Positions 62,053 to 64,000 of a stretch of 64,000 nucleotides of DNA are shown here, in pieces (positions within the stretch are counted from its first letter, which is position 1; each line of letters opens with the position of its first letter). The position numbers and the translations under genes are program-made. The notes under the pieces are model-generated. The model was not told the DNA's origin. It saw only the letters and a program-made list of their open reading frames with translations, and made no database searches. Origin of the DNA: Coriobacteriia bacterium (GTDB taxonomy: Bacteria; Actinomycetota; Coriobacteriia; Coriobacteriales; QAMH01); NCBI GenBank assembly GCA_003149935.1, contig QAMH01000008.1, positions 1 to 64,000 on the forward strand, written 5' to 3'.

Positions 62053-63324
62053 ATGCTCGACATTCGCTTCATTCGCGAGAACCCCGACGCCATCGAAGAG
62101 GCTCTGAAGAATCGCCATGCAAAATGGGATTACGACGAGTTCCGTCGCCTCGATGAAGAACGCCGCGAAATCATCCAGAAGGTCGAGTCCCTCAAAGCCG
62201 AGCGCAACACCGTCTCCAAGCAGATTGGCGCCATGCTCAAGGAGGGCAACGCCGAAGAGGCCGAAAACGCCAAGATTCGCATGCGCGACGTCGGTGACGA
62301 GATCAACAATCTTGATGGCGCCCTCGTGGCTATCGAGGAAGAGCTCAACGGCCTCACCTATTCCATTCCCAACATTCCCGGCCCCAACACGCCCATCGGC
62401 GATGACGAGGACGATAATCCCGAGGTACGCCGCTGGGGCACGCCGCGCGAGTTCGACTTCGAGGCCAAGGCGCATTGGGACCTCGGCCCTGAGCTCGGCA
62501 TCATCGACTTCGAGCGTGGCGTGAAGCTCGCCCACGCGCGCTTCTACGCACTGCATGGTGCCGGTGCCCGCCTCGAGCGCTCGCTCATCAACTTCATGCT
62601 CAACGAGCACATCAAGTGGGGGTCGACCGAGTGGTGGGTTCCCGCGCTCGCAAACAAGGAGACCCTCACCGGCACGGGCCAGTTGCCCAAGTTCGAGGAA
62701 GACCTCTTCAAGACGACCGAGGGGCTCTACCTCATCCCCACGGCCGAGGTCATGCTCACCAACCTGCATGCCAACGAGGTGCTCGACGGCGCGGAACTGC
62801 CCATCCGCTACTGCGCATACACGCCATGCTTCCGCGAGGAGGCGGGCAGCGCCGGTCGTGACACGCGCGGCATCATTCGCGTGCACCAGTTCGACAAGGT
62901 CGAGATGGTACGCTTCGCCAAGCCGGACGAATCCGACGCCGAGCTCGAGAACATGACCTCCTGCGCGGAGAAAATCCTGCAGGAGCTGGGCCTTCCCTAT
63001 CGCGTCATCAGCCTTTGCACGGGTGACCTCGGCTTCTCGGCCCGCCAGACTTACGACCTCGAGGTGTGGTTGCCGAGTTACGGCGCGTACAAGGAGATTT
63101 CGAGCTGCAGCAATTGCGGTGATTTCCAGGCACGTCGTGCCAACATCAAGTACGTCGACGAGGACGGCAGGAAGCGCTTTGCCCACACGCTCAACGGCAG
63201 CGGCTTGGCCGTCGGGCGCACGATGGCTGCCATCATCGAGAACTACCAGAACGCCGACGGCACCATCACGGTTCCCGAAGCGCTGCGTCCGTACATGGGC
63301 TGTGACGTGATCACCGCGCAGTAA
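62053..63324 (+). CDS. serS: Seryl-tRNA synthetase
   Basis: 423 residues. N-terminal coiled-coil arm (~30-100) that grips tRNA-Ser, class II motif 2 (FREEAGSAGRDTRGIIRVHQF) and motif 3 (NGSGLAVGRTMAAIIENYQ), and TAEV substrate loop. AGGAGG precedes ATG 62053. No T-box leader was recognised in the 115-bp upstream region. Confidence 0.97.
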   Translation: MLDIRFIRENPDAIEEALKNRHAKWDYDEFRRLDEERREIIQKVESLKAERNTVSKQIGAMLKEGNAEEAENAKIRMRDVGDEINNLDGALVAIEEELNGLTYSIPNIPGPNTPIGDDEDDNPEVRRWGTPREFDFEAKAHWDLGPELGIIDFERGVKLAHARFYALHGAGARLERSLINFMLNEHIKWGSTEWWVPALANKETLTGTGQLPKFEEDLFKTTEGLYLIPTAEVMLTNLHANEVLDGAELPIRYCAYTPCFREEAGSAGRDTRGIIRVHQFDKVEMVRFAKPDESDAELENMTSCAEKILQELGLPYRVISLCTGDLGFSARQTYDLEVWLPSYGAYKEISSCSNCGDFQARRANIKYVDEDGRKRFAHTLNGSGLAVGRTMAAIIENYQNADGTITVPEALRPYMGCDVITAQ

Positions 63325-63342
63325 ACGGAGGGGGCACGCGTC

Positions 63343-63987
63343 ATGAACATCATCGTCGTGGGCTGCGGTCGCGTCGGAAGCCATCTTGCGACCCTGTTGT
63401 CCGAAGATGGCCACAACGTTTCGGTCATCGACCGCAACGCCGACTCGTTCAAGAACCTCGGGCGCGACTTCAACGGCCGCATCGTGCGCGGTATCGGCTT
63501 CGACGAGAGCGCCCTCATGGACGCCGGCATCGACGAAGCTGACGTCATTGCCGCCGTCACGAGCAACGATAATGCCAATCTCATGATCGCGGAGGTTGCA
63601 CGACGCATCTATGAGGTCCCGCATGTCATCACGCGTCTCTACGAGGCGCGTCGCGAGAAGACCTATGCGCAGCTTGGCATTGACTTCGCCTGCGGAACAA
63701 CACTCGTAGCCGAGGAGATCTTCTCGAAAATCCAGTCGGGTCATGGTCATCACATCGACACCTTCGGCAGTTACGAGCTAGCACGCTTCGCCTTCAACCT
63801 CGAGGATGACACTACCATGTCATGCAGTGAGCTTGAAAAGGACTACGATGCGCGCGTCGTCGCCGTCGAGCATGACGACGAGACCATCCTCCCCTCGCAG
63901 GATACGATTCTGCATGATGGCGACGTGGCCATCGTTTGCGTCGCCCGCGAGGACTTCGGCCGTCTTTCGCGCTTTATCAGGAGCTGA
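63343..63987 (+). CDS. trkA: TrkA-family potassium uptake regulatory protein
   Basis: 214 residues: N-terminal RCK/Rossmann domain (IIVVGCGRVGSHLATLL...VIDRN) that binds NAD(H), and a C-terminal TrkA_C domain (DDTTMSCSELEKDYDARVV...LHDGDVAIVCVA). It gates a Trk/Ktr potassium channel. GGAGGGGG precedes ATG 63343, 18 bp after serS. A second ATG at 63992 may begin a paired TrkA gene. Confidence 0.95.
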   Translation: MNIIVVGCGRVGSHLATLLSEDGHNVSVIDRNADSFKNLGRDFNGRIVRGIGFDESALMDAGIDEADVIAAVTSNDNANLMIAEVARRIYEVPHVITRLYEARREKTYAQLGIDFACGTTLVAEEIFSKIQSGHGHHIDTFGSYELARFAFNLEDDTTMSCSELEKDYDARVVAVEHDDETILPSQDTILHDGDVAIVCVAREDFGRLSRFIRS

Positions 63988-63991
63988 TCGC

Positions 63992-64000
63992 ATGTTCATC
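63992..64000 (+). CDS. Start of a further gene, possibly a second TrkA
   Basis: ATG 63992 begins MFI, 4 bp after the trkA stop with AGGAG in range. Paired trkA genes are common in this order; only three codons are in the window. Confidence 0.35.

Overview
The window reads as a chromosomal piece of an anaerobic, high-GC actinobacterium of class Coriobacteriia, most likely family Eggerthellaceae. This is inferred from gene content, since no rRNA is present. The pointers are two cytoplasmic molybdopterin oxidoreductases each paired with a ~110-residue two-cluster ferredoxin, a LuxR regulator with a polytopic membrane half, C-terminal aromatic/Gly-rich surface repeats on a secreted papain-like protease, and dense palindromic intergenic repeats. 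Almost all housekeeping genes lie on the minus strand.

Layout: 1-1.25 kb holds a tRNA-Thr/Tyr/Thr/Met block leading into tuf. 1.3-10.3 kb is housekeeping (NYN nuclease-like protein, rlmB, cysS, ispF, ispD, a DAC-only disA, clpC), interrupted by one intact IS30-family element between cysS and ispF. 10.5-18.2 kb is accessory metabolism: molybdoenzyme, ferredoxin, small Cys-rich protein, two divergent paralogous LysR regulators, nitrilase-type hydrolase and MFS transporter. 18.7-21.6 kb is glutaredoxin, lysS, greA, tatA and tRNA-Pro. 21.7-30.2 kb is a surface/secreted region with two decayed genes, the large papain-like protein, a LytTR/XRE divergent pair and three NlpC/P60 proteins. 30.6-41.6 kb is housekeeping and envelope (PG-binding protein, prenyl synthase, divIC-ftsX-ftsE, split transketolase, prfB, secA). 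41.8-46.7 kb holds a SARP-type STAND regulator with unknown partners. 46.7-51.1 kb is gltA, recR, ybaB and dnaX. 51.2-60.1 kb is a second molybdoenzyme locus with radical SAM protein, small Cys-rich protein, amidase, SLC13-type carrier, ferredoxin and membrane LuxR regulator. 60.4-64 kb is DedA, SRP RNA, a lipoprotein, serS and TrkA.

The most interesting signal is that the two molybdoenzyme loci have the same parts list although the accessory genes come from different families: a bis-MGD enzyme without Tat signal or membrane subunit, its two-cluster ferredoxin, a carrier (MFS or SLC13), a C-N hydrolase (nitrilase or amidase), a dedicated regulator and a 62-residue protein with a CGxxCxxCGRC N-terminus. 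The first locus also has a shared inverted-repeat operator in front of the enzyme gene and between the two LysR genes. The working hypothesis is uptake, C-N bond cleavage and molybdenum-dependent reductive (or hydratase/dehydroxylase-like) transformation of small aromatic or amide substrates; the substrates cannot be read from sequence.

Other notable points are palindromic repeats embedded in frame in dnaX, a release factor 2 with SPT instead of SPF, a DAC-only DisA, a papain fold split by ~255 residues between catalytic His and Asn, and a deletion-derived ATPase pseudogene with three TTCGAA boxes on a 23-bp period upstream.
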